From NCBI GenBank assembly GCA_029265815.1, contig JAJUGU010000001.1, forward strand, positions 62,001-126,000: a stretch of DNA of 64,000 nucleotides. The letters run 5' to 3'. The notes beneath the pieces are model-generated. The model worked only from the letters and a program-made list of their open reading frames with translations, was not told the origin of the DNA and searched no databases. The translations under genes and the position numbers were made by a program. Shown here one piece after another: positions 7,949 to 16,327 of this stretch. Every line of letters begins with the position of its first letter. Positions within the stretch are counted from its first letter, which is position 1. The DNA comes from Anaerolineaceae bacterium. GTDB taxonomy: Bacteria > Chloroflexota > Anaerolineae > Anaerolineales > Anaerolineaceae.

Positions 7949-9343
7949 ATGCTTGACAGCGAAGAACAATATCAAGAAACACTGGATTATCTTTACAGCT
8001 TTGTAGATTACAGCCTGACTCGCCAATCACGTCTGTCACCTGAAAAATTTAATCTTGATCGAATGCGTCATTTAATGCAACTAATGGGCAACCCTCATCG
8101 TTGCTATCCGGTCATCCATATTGCCGGTACCAAGGGGAAAGGGTCAACTGCTGCGATGATTACCAGCATCCTGATGGAATCGGGATACAAAGTTGGGTTA
8201 TATTCATCACCTCATCTCAACGATTACACTGAACGCATTCAAATAAATAGAATCCCCATTTCACACGATGATCTGGTCGACCTTGTGAATGAAATAAAAC
8301 CTTTGGTTAGTCAAGTACAAGAGATAACGACTTTTGAAATCACGACGGCGATTGCCTTCCTTGCTTTTGCCAAAGCTGGAATTGATTTTTGTGTAGCTGA
8401 GGTGGGGCTTGGCGGCCGTCTGGATGCAACAAATGTGGTAGACCCGCTTGTTTCAGTTATTACTTCATTGTCCTTTGATCATATGAACATTTTAGGAAAT
8501 TCGATCACTCAGATTGCTGCTGAGAAAGGTGGAATCATCAAACCAGGTAAGCCTGTTGTTCTAGCCCATCAATGGAAAGAAGCTCAAGAAGTGATTGAGA
8601 GGATTTGTGAAGAACGTCGATCTCCTTTAATTGTGATTGGCCGGGATTATTTTTTTAGTGAGAGATCTCATTCGTTATTTGGTCAAACCTTCATTGTTTG
8701 GGCTAAAGAGGAACAGGACCAGATCAATGATTTCATCGCAAGCGGTGGGCGCAGTGTGTGGGAACCTGAACATTATTCAATACCATTGCTCGGGTTTCAT
8801 CAAATTGAAAATGCTGCAACTGCTTTTGCAGCGATCGAAATCATAAGAGCGGCTGGTTATAGAATAAGCAAAAACGGTATTTCCGCCGGGTTTAAAAATG
8901 TGAGCTGGCCGGGGCGCTTTGAGATTGTGTGGAAAAATCCATTGGTTGTGGTTGATTCAGCACATAACCAGGATTCAGCTTTGAAATTACGCTTGGCCAT
9001 GGATGATTACCTCAATGGTAAACCGATAATTTTACTCTTTGGGGCTTCGGAAGATAAAGATGTGCGCGGGATGTTCAGTCATTTGTTACCGCGGGTGAGA
9101 ACGGTGATTGCCACACGCAGTGAACATCCGCGTGCGATGAATCCGGATATGCTGGTAGAATTAGCTCAACAGTTTGGCAAGAACGCCATCAAAACGCGCA
9201 CAGTTGAACAGGGGTTGGAAGAAGCAATGCAACAGGCAGGAAAGGATGCGGTAGTCGTCGTTGCTGGCAGCATTTTCATTGCTGCAGCTGTCAGGGAGAT
9301 CCTGCTAAAAAAAAAGACGATGCATAATATAAGGAAGCCATGA
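7949..9343 (+). CDS. folC: Folylpolyglutamate synthase / dihydrofolate synthase
   Basis: Mur-ligase-type enzyme (464 aa) that adds glutamate to folates and, in bifunctional members, joins dihydropteroate to glutamate. The ATP loop GTKGKGS is at residues 60-66. SSPHL, then LGGRLDATN, FDHMNILG and EKGGIIKPG follow, and the C-terminal ligase domain includes VVDSAHNQDSA, all characteristic of FolC. The ATG at 7949 is preferred over an in-frame TTG five codons upstream; neither has a clear ribosome site. The stop overlaps the lon start (ATGA), so the two are coupled. No other folate gene is nearby, so single versus dual activity cannot be decided. Confidence 0.92.
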   Translation: MLDSEEQYQETLDYLYSFVDYSLTRQSRLSPEKFNLDRMRHLMQLMGNPHRCYPVIHIAGTKGKGSTAAMITSILMESGYKVGLYSSPHLNDYTERIQINRIPISHDDLVDLVNEIKPLVSQVQEITTFEITTAIAFLAFAKAGIDFCVAEVGLGGRLDATNVVDPLVSVITSLSFDHMNILGNSITQIAAEKGGIIKPGKPVVLAHQWKEAQEVIERICEERRSPLIVIGRDYFFSERSHSLFGQTFIVWAKEEQDQINDFIASGGRSVWEPEHYSIPLLGFHQIENAATAFAAIEIIRAAGYRISKNGISAGFKNVSWPGRFEIVWKNPLVVVDSAHNQDSALKLRLAMDDYLNGKPIILLFGASEDKDVRGMFSHLLPRVRTVIATRSEHPRAMNPDMLVELAQQFGKNAIKTRTVEQGLEEAMQQAGKDAVVVVAGSIFIAAAVREILLKKKTMHNIRKP

Positions 9344-11826
9344 GAGAAGATTGGAAAAAGAGACAGGATAACCCGGATGAAATAAACGCGGCACTTTACC
9401 AGCGTACGGATGAGTTGTATCAGGTAAACGATGCCATCCCTGACGAAACGGGTATGATTTGCTGCCCAGTTTTAATCATGCGTGATATTGTTGTCTTTCC
9501 GAGAATGGTTTCTCCGATCTTTGTGACTCCAGGACCAAATCTGGAAGCCATTAATCATGTTCAGCAAAAAGGCGGAACAATGATTGCATTGGTCCTTAAG
9601 GATAGCGAGATTGAGAAACCCGGACCGGATGATTTTGTTGAAATTGGAATTGAAATCGCGGTGGGCAGGTTATTGAGTTTACAGGATGGGAATGGATCTG
9701 CTTTGGTTCAAGGTCGCCGCCGGATTAAGATTAATAAGATCAAACAAGAAGGCTCATTCCTTTGGGCGCAAGGGACGATTGTCAATGAAAGCACAAAAGT
9801 TGACCGTCAAATTGAAGCCTTAATGCGCACCACTCGTGATCTCTTTGAACGTTGTGTGCAACTCGATCGCACATTACCTGATGAAGCGCATTTATTTTCG
9901 ATAAATATTACTGAACCAGGTTGGCTGGCGGATATGATCGCTACTGCGATTTCGCTACCTTTTCGCGAGCGGCTTGAATTGATCAAAATATGCGAACCCA
10001 AAGAACGATTAAAAAGAGTTAATTGGCTTCTCGCGCAAGAACTGGATGTTCTGCAATTGGAAGATGAAATCCAAAATAGGGTGCAGAGCGAGGTTGATCG
10101 TTCACAGCGAGAATTCTATTTACGAGAGCAGCTGCGTGCCATTCAAACTGAATTGGGTGAAGGTGATGTATGGGCGCGTGAATTGAATGAACTTAAGTCA
10201 AAAGTTGAAGCCAAGAAAATGCCTGAAGAAGCTAAAAACCAGGCATACAAAGAAATAGAACGCCTCACCCAAATGCCATCTATGGCTCCAGAAGTGGGCA
10301 TCATCCGTACGTATCTCGATTGGATACTGGATCTCCCTTGGATGGAGGTCACCGAAGATAACCTTGACGTAAAACATGCCGCTAAAGTTCTTGAAGAAAA
10401 TCACTATGGGCTTGGTAAAGCTAAAGACCGTATCTTGGAGTATATTGCGGTAAAAAGCCTTAAACCTAAGAAAGAACGACAACCAATTCTATGTTTTGTT
10501 GGACCTCCGGGTACTGGAAAGACGTCACTTGGAAGATCGATTGCAGAAGCACTAGGGCGGAAATTCGTCAGGCTTTCTTTGGGTGGGGTGAGAGATGAAG
10601 CAGAGATACGAGGTCACCGGCGTACTTATGTGGGTGCACTGCCGGGAAGGATTCTGCAAACTATGCGCCGCGCAGGATCGATCAATCCACTCTTTATGCT
10701 GGATGAGATTGACAAGTTAGGTGCTGATTTTCGAGGTGATCCATCATCTGCTTTGTTGGAAGTTCTTGATCCAGAACAAAACAATTCCTTTTCCGATCAT
10801 TACCTTGAATTGCCATATGATCTTTCAAAGGTGATGTTCATTACCACGGCGAATGGTTTAAATTCGATTCCCCCTGCATTGTTAGACCGCATGGAAATTC
10901 TTGAATTTCCAGGGTATATTGAAGAAGAGAAAGTTGAAATCGCTAAGCGGTTCTTGATTCCAAGGCAACTGGAAGAAAGTGGTTTTGAACAGGGCGACAT
11001 TGAATTTGAAGAAGAAGCTCTACGAAGGGTAATTCGAGAATATACCTATGAGGCAGGCGTGCGCAATCTCGAGCGTGAAATTGGCAGGCTCTGCCGTAAA
11101 GAAGCACGATTAAAATCTGAAAAGAAACGATACTCCAAGATCATCACTTATAAACTCGTTGAAAAATTCCTGGGTCCTCCTCAATTCTTTATGACCGAGG
11201 CTGAGAGACGGGATGAAGTAGGAGTGGCAACTGCAATCGCGTGGACCGAAAATGGCGGCGAAATCATGCCGGTGGAAGTGCTCATCATGGAAGGCAAGGG
11301 AAACCTACAAGTTACAGGGCAAATCGGCGATGTCATGCAGGAATCGGCACAAGCGGCGTTGTCATACCTCAAATCAAAATCTGTTGAATTAAAACTGGAC
11401 CCAGAATTATTTGAAGACGTAGATATTCACATCCATATTCCTGAAGGTGCGATCCCAAAAGACGGTCCAAGTGCAGGAATTACTATTGCCACAGCTCTGA
11501 TATCAGCCTTTACGGAACGGCAAGTTTATAAAGAAATCGGAATGACTGGTGAAATTACTCTAAGAGGAAATATACTGCCTATCGGCGGGGTCAGAGAAAA
11601 AATCCTGGCAGCTCATCGCAGTGGTTTGAAAACTGTTCTCTTGCCTGAGAAAAATGCAAAAGACCTTGTTGAAGTACCTAAAAAAGTGCGTGATGATCTG
11701 AATATAAAATTTGTCAAGCATATGGATGAAGTTATCAAATTGGCTTTACACGTAGAACAGGTAAAGAATAACCATTCGCTGCATATAAAACGATTGAAAA
11801 AGAAGCGAAAAACCAAAAAAGAGTAA
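9340..11826 (+). CDS. lon: ATP-dependent protease Lon (LonA)
   Basis: LonA-type protease of 828 aa that degrades misfolded and regulatory proteins in the cytoplasm. An N-terminal substrate domain (about residues 40-230) starts at CPVLIMRDIVVFPRM. A helical region follows, then the AAA+ module with Walker A GPPGTGKT (388-395) and Walker B FMLDEIDK, then the C-terminal Ser protease domain. The catalytic dyad is S711 in KDGPSAG and K754 in GGVREKIL, with the usual 43-residue spacing. The first 40 residues are an extra charged extension and the last 20 are strongly basic. It is coupled to folC by a 4-nt overlap and followed by a bidirectional terminator. No CIRCE or other heat-shock operator was seen. 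Confidence 0.97.
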   Translation: MREDWKKRQDNPDEINAALYQRTDELYQVNDAIPDETGMICCPVLIMRDIVVFPRMVSPIFVTPGPNLEAINHVQQKGGTMIALVLKDSEIEKPGPDDFVEIGIEIAVGRLLSLQDGNGSALVQGRRRIKINKIKQEGSFLWAQGTIVNESTKVDRQIEALMRTTRDLFERCVQLDRTLPDEAHLFSINITEPGWLADMIATAISLPFRERLELIKICEPKERLKRVNWLLAQELDVLQLEDEIQNRVQSEVDRSQREFYLREQLRAIQTELGEGDVWARELNELKSKVEAKKMPEEAKNQAYKEIERLTQMPSMAPEVGIIRTYLDWILDLPWMEVTEDNLDVKHAAKVLEENHYGLGKAKDRILEYIAVKSLKPKKERQPILCFVGPPGTGKTSLGRSIAEALGRKFVRLSLGGVRDEAEIRGHRRTYVGALPGRILQTMRRAGSINPLFMLDEIDKLGADFRGDPSSALLEVLDPEQNNSFSDHYLELPYDLSKVMFITTANGLNSIPPALLDRMEILEFPGYIEEEKVEIAKRFLIPRQLEESGFEQGDIEFEEEALRRVIREYTYEAGVRNLEREIGRLCRKEARLKSEKKRYSKIITYKLVEKFLGPPQFFMTEAERRDEVGVATAIAWTENGGEIMPVEVLIMEGKGNLQVTGQIGDVMQESAQAALSYLKSKSVELKLDPELFEDVDIHIHIPEGAIPKDGPSAGITIATALISAFTERQVYKEIGMTGEITLRGNILPIGGVREKILAAHRSGLKTVLLPEKNAKDLVEVPKKVRDDLNIKFVKHMDEVIKLALHVEQVKNNHSLHIKRLKKKRKTKKE

Positions 11827-11827
11827 T

Positions 11828-11858
11828 AAAAAGCGGTGAGTTTTTCTCACCGCTTTTT
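11828..11858. terminator. Bidirectional terminator between lon and the convergent coiled-coil gene
   Basis: The stem gcggtgag/ctcaccgc (11833-11840 with 11846-11853) with a T5 loop is flanked by A5 on the left and T5 on the right. It can therefore act on both strands, stopping lon and the gene at 11880-12347. Confidence 0.9.
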
Positions 11859-11879
11859 ATGATCGGTTTAAAAAAAGAA

Positions 11880-12347
11880 TTAATCGGGACTCTTGGTTTG
11901 GTTCTTTTCTGCTTGCAGTGCCATAATACCATTTTTAACCTGACTCAAAACCTTTTCTAGTTCAACCTGAAGAGTGGTTAAAGTCTGTAAAACATATTCA
12001 TCGGCCTCTTGCTTGGTCCGTTCACTTTCAGCTCGTGCCTGTGCAATGATCTGTTCTGCCCTTAATTGAGCGGATTGTGTGATTTGATCATTTTCCACAA
12101 GCTTTTCAGCCTTTTCTCGAGCCAATGCAATCGTGTGATCGGCTTCCTCATTGGCCCTGGCCATGATACGGTCTCTTTGGGCCAGTAATTGTTGTGATTT
12201 TTTGATCTCATCGGGGATGGTAATGCGCATTTGATCGATCAGATCAAACATACGATCTTCATCAACAATGATGCTATGAGTAAACCAGATTGGTTTACTT
12301 TCGTTAAATAATTCTTCTAATCGATCGACCAGGTGTAAAATGTCCAT
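11880..12347 (-). CDS. Coiled-coil protein beside coaD (DivIVA / ATP synthase b-like)
   Basis: Protein of 155 aa. After about 45 residues (MDILHLVDRLEELFNES...) it becomes a long Ala/Glu/Lys/Arg-rich helix (about residues 50-145, for example ARANEEADHTIALAREKAEK and AEQIIAQARAESERTKQEAD). This looks like a coiled coil with the heptad style of ATP synthase b subunits and DivIVA-like proteins. No membrane segment, so it is not a true F0 b subunit. Homologues of this type often sit next to coaD and are annotated as hypothetical or ATPase-like. It follows coaD by 56 nt on the same strand. A scaffold or division-related role is only a guess. Confidence 0.75.
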   Translation of the reverse strand: MDILHLVDRLEELFNESKPIWFTHSIIVDEDRMFDLIDQMRITIPDEIKKSQQLLAQRDRIMARANEEADHTIALAREKAEKLVENDQITQSAQLRAEQIIAQARAESERTKQEADEYVLQTLTTLQVELEKVLSQVKNGIMALQAEKNQTKSPD

Positions 12348-12403
12348 ACCCGCACTCCTACGAATTATTATAACGAAAATCGCAATAGATGTAACCTTAT
12401 TGG

Positions 12404-12928
12404 TTAGTCTCTTGTTGCTTTACTAGTAGCAGATATACCTGCATTTTCGATTGATCGATACTTGGCCTCAAGAGCGGCCTTAATCTGCGGAGGAACCATA
12501 GTGGTAACATCGCCGCCAAGGGAGGCAATTTCACGCACGGTGGATGAAGATAGAAAAGTGTGTTCTTCGCTCGTAATCAATGCCATTACTTCAATATCAG
12601 GCTGTAAGCGATGATTTGCCAGGGCCATGCGAAATTCATATTCAAAATCTGAAAATACACGCAGCCCTCGGATCATTAATTGCGCACCAATCTCTCTGCA
12701 ATAATTGACAGTGATACCGCTGTAACCGGTAACTGTGATCTTAGGGTTGGCTGCAAAAACCATCTTTGCCATATCAATCCGTTCTTCTGGGCTAAACAAA
12801 AAATTTTTTAGTGGTTTATCGTATACAGCCACAATTAATTCATCGACGATCTTTGATGCCCGGTTAGCAATATCAATATGGCCATTATGTATCGGATCGA
12901 ATGATCCAGGAAAAACAGCTTTGATCAT
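12404..12928 (-). CDS. coaD: Phosphopantetheine adenylyltransferase
   Basis: Protein of 174 aa that transfers AMP from ATP to 4'-phosphopantetheine, the penultimate step of coenzyme A synthesis. The nucleotidyltransferase motif GSFDPIHNGH is at residues 8-17, RGLRVFSDFEYEF forms the usual middle segment and SSSTVREIASLGGD is the C-terminal (I/S)SSTxxR motif. Length is close to the family norm (about 160), with a short extra C-terminus. An AGGAGA ribosome site lies in the 8-nt gap and end of recG, so coaD is probably translated from the recG transcript. Confidence 0.96.
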   Translation of the reverse strand: MIKAVFPGSFDPIHNGHIDIANRASKIVDELIVAVYDKPLKNFLFSPEERIDMAKMVFAANPKITVTGYSGITVNYCREIGAQLMIRGLRVFSDFEYEFRMALANHRLQPDIEVMALITSEEHTFLSSSTVREIASLGGDVTTMVPPQIKAALEAKYRSIENAGISATSKATRD

Positions 12929-12936
12929 GTTTTCTC

Positions 12937-15411
12937 CTAACTTATATCGCGTTCAGAATCAGACCACATTTCGTTTAGTTTCTGTGCCAACAATTTGTGT
13001 TCTTCTTTTTGCAGTAGAGGGTCTGATTGAAAAATCTCCTGTGCAAAATGACGCGCTTTTTCGATCAAGTGTATGTCTGTAATACTCGCCATGCGTAGAT
13101 CAGAAAAACCTGATTGCCGGTAACCGATGAAATCACCTGGACCACGCTGCTTGAGATCCTGTTCGGCTAAAACAAAGCCATCATTGGTCTCAGTCATCAC
13201 TGCAAGACGTTCATTTTCTACAGCATCTTCATTCTCTGGAATAAGCAAGCAATAAGCCAGGTCTCCGCCGCGGCCGACCCTTCCACGAAGCTGATGAAGC
13301 TGAGCCAAACCAAAACGGTTTGCACCTTCAATCAACATGACTGTCGCATTCGGAATATCTACGCCCACTTCAATGACTGTTGTCGAGACCAGGATATCAA
13401 ATTCCTTATTACGAAATTTTTTCATGACCTCTTCTTTTTCATCCGCCAGCATACGTCCGTGCAACAATCCCAATTTCAGATCGGGAAATACTTCTTCCTG
13501 CAAGTAGGGATGTTCTTCAACGACTGCTTTTTGATCTTCATCCTCGCCTTTTTCAATAAGAGGATAGATGATAAATGCCTGATGCCCTTTGGCTATCTCA
13601 TCTCTAATGATCTGGTAAGCCCGTTCACGCGCAAAAGGATGGATAATTTCAGTTCTTACGGGCAAGCGCCCAGCGGGCATTTCATCAATAATTGATATAT
13701 CCAGGTCACCAAATAAGGTAAGCGCTAACGATCGGGGGATAGGAGTTGCACTCATCACTAGCAGGTGGGGATTCTCGCCCTTTTGGCGTAAAGCTGACCT
13801 TTGTGCAATTCCAAAACGATGCTGTTCATCAATGATTGCCAGCTGGAGGTTCTTGAATAGAACAGGATCCTCAATCAAGGCATGCGTACCAATTAACACC
13901 TTAATTGTTCCGTCCTGACATCCTGCATTTATCTCTTCTCTCTCCTGGCTGGTCGTGTCGCCTGTAAGCAATTTAATTTCTGATGGCTGTAAACCAGGAA
14001 TTTCTGCATTCCCATGAGCCAGTAATTTTACAAGTGATTGATAATGTTGTTCAGCCAGGATACTGGTGGGCGCCATGAATGCGGTTTGCCCGCTATTGCA
14101 ATTGACAATAAGTGATGTGATGGCTGCCACGATCGTTTTACCCGATCCAACATCTCCCTGGATTAAGCGGTTCATCGGATGCCCGGAAGAAAGATCCTTA
14201 CGGATTTCTTCAATTACCTTTTTCTGGGCATTGGTTAGTGAATATGGAAGAGATTGTGTAAATTTTTCTAGTTGTTGCTCATCAAACTCATATTTTTGAG
14301 CAGAATTTTCCTGCCAGTTCTTTTTTTGTTGTTGAACACCCAGTTGGAGGAAGAAGATCTCATCGAAAGCCAGGCGATTCTTCGCACGATTAAGTGAGTT
14401 GAAATCATCTGGATAGTGGACCTGACTGATGGCTAAAGGTAAATCGATCAGTTCTGCTGCTTGCTTAATTGAGATGGGCAAATATTCTTCGATTTTGGGA
14501 GCACAATTGCGTATGGATAATTTAATCGCTTTTCGGATTGAATCTTGTGTTATTCCAGCTGTGAGCGGATATACTGGAACAATTCCATTCGTGCTGAAGT
14601 GTTCCTGGTCAATAGGTTCTGTACTGGGCTCATTCATTTGTTTTCTACCCAGATACATGGTTACTTTTCCAGAGATCACGTGTTGAGACCCGTTTTGGTA
14701 TTTTTTTTGCAATCCGGCAATGTACTTCATCGGTCTAAAAAATACGAGTCTTAAGTAACCAGTTTCATCACTGACCGTAACTTCCAGCCGTCCGAGGTTC
14801 CTCCTTTGGATTGGAACAATCAAAGAACTTTTCACAGTGGCTGTGATCGTTAATTCCTCTCCAAATTCAATTCGATTGATTGTTTTAAGCGCGGAATAAT
14901 CGATATGTCGTCTGGGAAAATAGTAGAGAAGGTCGTAAATTTTATATACACCAAGTGTATGAAAACTCTCTTCTTTTGAGGTACCAATTCCAGGCAATGC
15001 GCTCAAAGGCGAGTTCAAACCAATTTTTGATTGGTTTTGGGTTTGAGTGCGGGCAGAAGGTGTTGGTTCTTTCTGGACTGGTAAATTAACTTTTACTACC
15101 TGGCTGGGTGGGGGAGTAGGTTTAGGGTGTGGAGGGATTGGGGTGACCAAACTTGAGTTAATATTCAATGCCCTTAATGCTGCCAATATCTCCCTGGTAG
15201 AGCGCTCCCTTTCAGAAACATCCATTTGAGCGTAATTAAGGAAATGATCCTGGATTTGATTAAGTAAATGATCAGGCACTAGTTGTGATTTGGCTTCAGG
15301 CGCCCAATTTGGGATAAATTTATCCAATCCACCAATGATCGCTCGATTCAGGAAATTCCCCTGAATTTCGAGATTCAAGATCTTTAAGATTTTTTCAAGT
15401 GAACTAAGCAT
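12937..15411 (-). CDS. recG: ATP-dependent DNA helicase RecG
   Basis: Protein of 824 aa, longer than E. coli RecG (693) mainly through an N-terminal extension of about 130 residues rich in Pro and Gln. The OB-type wedge domain follows (about residues 130-290, starting at LPGIGTSKEESF). The helicase core has QGDVGSGKT (Walker A), IIDEQHRFG (DEQH box), MSATPIPRSLAL (motif III) and QLRGRVGRGG (motif VI). RecG unwinds branched DNA and remodels stalled forks. It follows fakB by about 58 nt. The extended N-terminus is also common in RecG of Thermotoga- and Chloroflexus-like bacteria. Confidence 0.96.
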   Translation of the reverse strand: MLSSLEKILKILNLEIQGNFLNRAIIGGLDKFIPNWAPEAKSQLVPDHLLNQIQDHFLNYAQMDVSERERSTREILAALRALNINSSLVTPIPPHPKPTPPPSQVVKVNLPVQKEPTPSARTQTQNQSKIGLNSPLSALPGIGTSKEESFHTLGVYKIYDLLYYFPRRHIDYSALKTINRIEFGEELTITATVKSSLIVPIQRRNLGRLEVTVSDETGYLRLVFFRPMKYIAGLQKKYQNGSQHVISGKVTMYLGRKQMNEPSTEPIDQEHFSTNGIVPVYPLTAGITQDSIRKAIKLSIRNCAPKIEEYLPISIKQAAELIDLPLAISQVHYPDDFNSLNRAKNRLAFDEIFFLQLGVQQQKKNWQENSAQKYEFDEQQLEKFTQSLPYSLTNAQKKVIEEIRKDLSSGHPMNRLIQGDVGSGKTIVAAITSLIVNCNSGQTAFMAPTSILAEQHYQSLVKLLAHGNAEIPGLQPSEIKLLTGDTTSQEREEINAGCQDGTIKVLIGTHALIEDPVLFKNLQLAIIDEQHRFGIAQRSALRQKGENPHLLVMSATPIPRSLALTLFGDLDISIIDEMPAGRLPVRTEIIHPFARERAYQIIRDEIAKGHQAFIIYPLIEKGEDEDQKAVVEEHPYLQEEVFPDLKLGLLHGRMLADEKEEVMKKFRNKEFDILVSTTVIEVGVDIPNATVMLIEGANRFGLAQLHQLRGRVGRGGDLAYCLLIPENEDAVENERLAVMTETNDGFVLAEQDLKQRGPGDFIGYRQSGFSDLRMASITDIHLIEKARHFAQEIFQSDPLLQKEEHKLLAQKLNEMWSDSERDIS

Positions 15412-15469
15412 GGCTCTATTTTACAGCAAAGCAGTAATGAGTTGGACTTTAATTTTTGATATTTTATAA

Positions 15470-16324
15470 TCAGCGATCAACAGTCTCAGTGATCACAATA
15501 CCCATCCCCCGCGGTCCAACAAGAGATGCTAAAAAAGGATTGATCACATATTCAGAATAACTCACTTGTGGGTAATTTTCTTCCATGTGTTGTCGTATCA
15601 ATTTCGCTTCGATTAATCCCGGAACTGATGGATGAATCAGAGACACGTTCTCAATGTCATCGAACTCATCAATAAATTCATTGAAACAATCAATTAAGTT
15701 ACGGTAGTTTTTAACTTTATCCATCGGGTTTAGAAACCCTTCTTCGAGGGCAAAAATTGGTAAGAAGGACATCATTTCACCTACAGAAGCCTGGGCATAA
15801 TCGATAAATCCAGCTCTGTGAAGATAGGATAGGTTTGGCGTGCATAAAAGGGTGTAGATATGAGGAACAATTTCGCGCAACCGTTCATCGATTTTGACCG
15901 GATTCATATTTTCAGTAATAAATTTTGCAGCATATTGCACGATTTGACCTTCGCCAATTGCAATGGATTGTGAATCGATTAAGTGAATGGTTGCACGGCC
16001 GTGAAGATTACTCACAACTTTTTCCATCAGAGAGTAAATGGGGTATAACCCGCTAGATGCCAGGATGATGAAAATATCATCATAGGATTGATACAGGGAG
16101 AGGATTACATTTGAGAGGTCATTAAACGAAGGAGCAATCAGGGCGGGAAGACCTGTAGGTTCCACACGCCTGGGTAGCTCGTGAATTTTTACATGACGAA
16201 GATCGATGATCTGCCCCTTTTCAATCTCAATCTGATTGTTTAAATATTTAACGTATTTTGACCCTTGAAACGTTGGTCTGGTAAATTGGGCTGCATTGTC
16301 AGTAAGGATGCAACTTAACCCCAT
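15470..16324 (-). CDS. DegV family fatty-acid-binding protein (FakB-like)
   Basis: Protein of 284 aa with the DegV layout: an N-terminal SCILTDNAAQF strand, ASSGLYPIY in place of the usual SSxLSGTY, IDSQSIAIGEGQIV (the DSxxxSxGxG motif), YLHRAGFID in place of YLxxGGRI, and VGPRGMGIVI in place of GPGxxG. DegV proteins bind a fatty acid and present its carboxyl group to the kinase FakA. The gene starts 3 nt after the fakA stop, which strongly supports a FakA-FakB pair. Several ligand-loop residues depart from consensus, so the lipid preference may differ. Confidence 0.85.
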   Translation of the reverse strand: MGLSCILTDNAAQFTRPTFQGSKYVKYLNNQIEIEKGQIIDLRHVKIHELPRRVEPTGLPALIAPSFNDLSNVILSLYQSYDDIFIILASSGLYPIYSLMEKVVSNLHGRATIHLIDSQSIAIGEGQIVQYAAKFITENMNPVKIDERLREIVPHIYTLLCTPNLSYLHRAGFIDYAQASVGEMMSFLPIFALEEGFLNPMDKVKNYRNLIDCFNEFIDEFDDIENVSLIHPSVPGLIEAKLIRQHMEENYPQVSYSEYVINPFLASLVGPRGMGIVITETVDR

Positions 16325-16327
16325 AAT

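Noticed and set aside
13294-13695. 133-codon plus-strand open frame inside recG
   Set aside because: It is opposite the RecG helicase motifs, has no ribosome site and is compositionally a shadow of the minus-strand gene.
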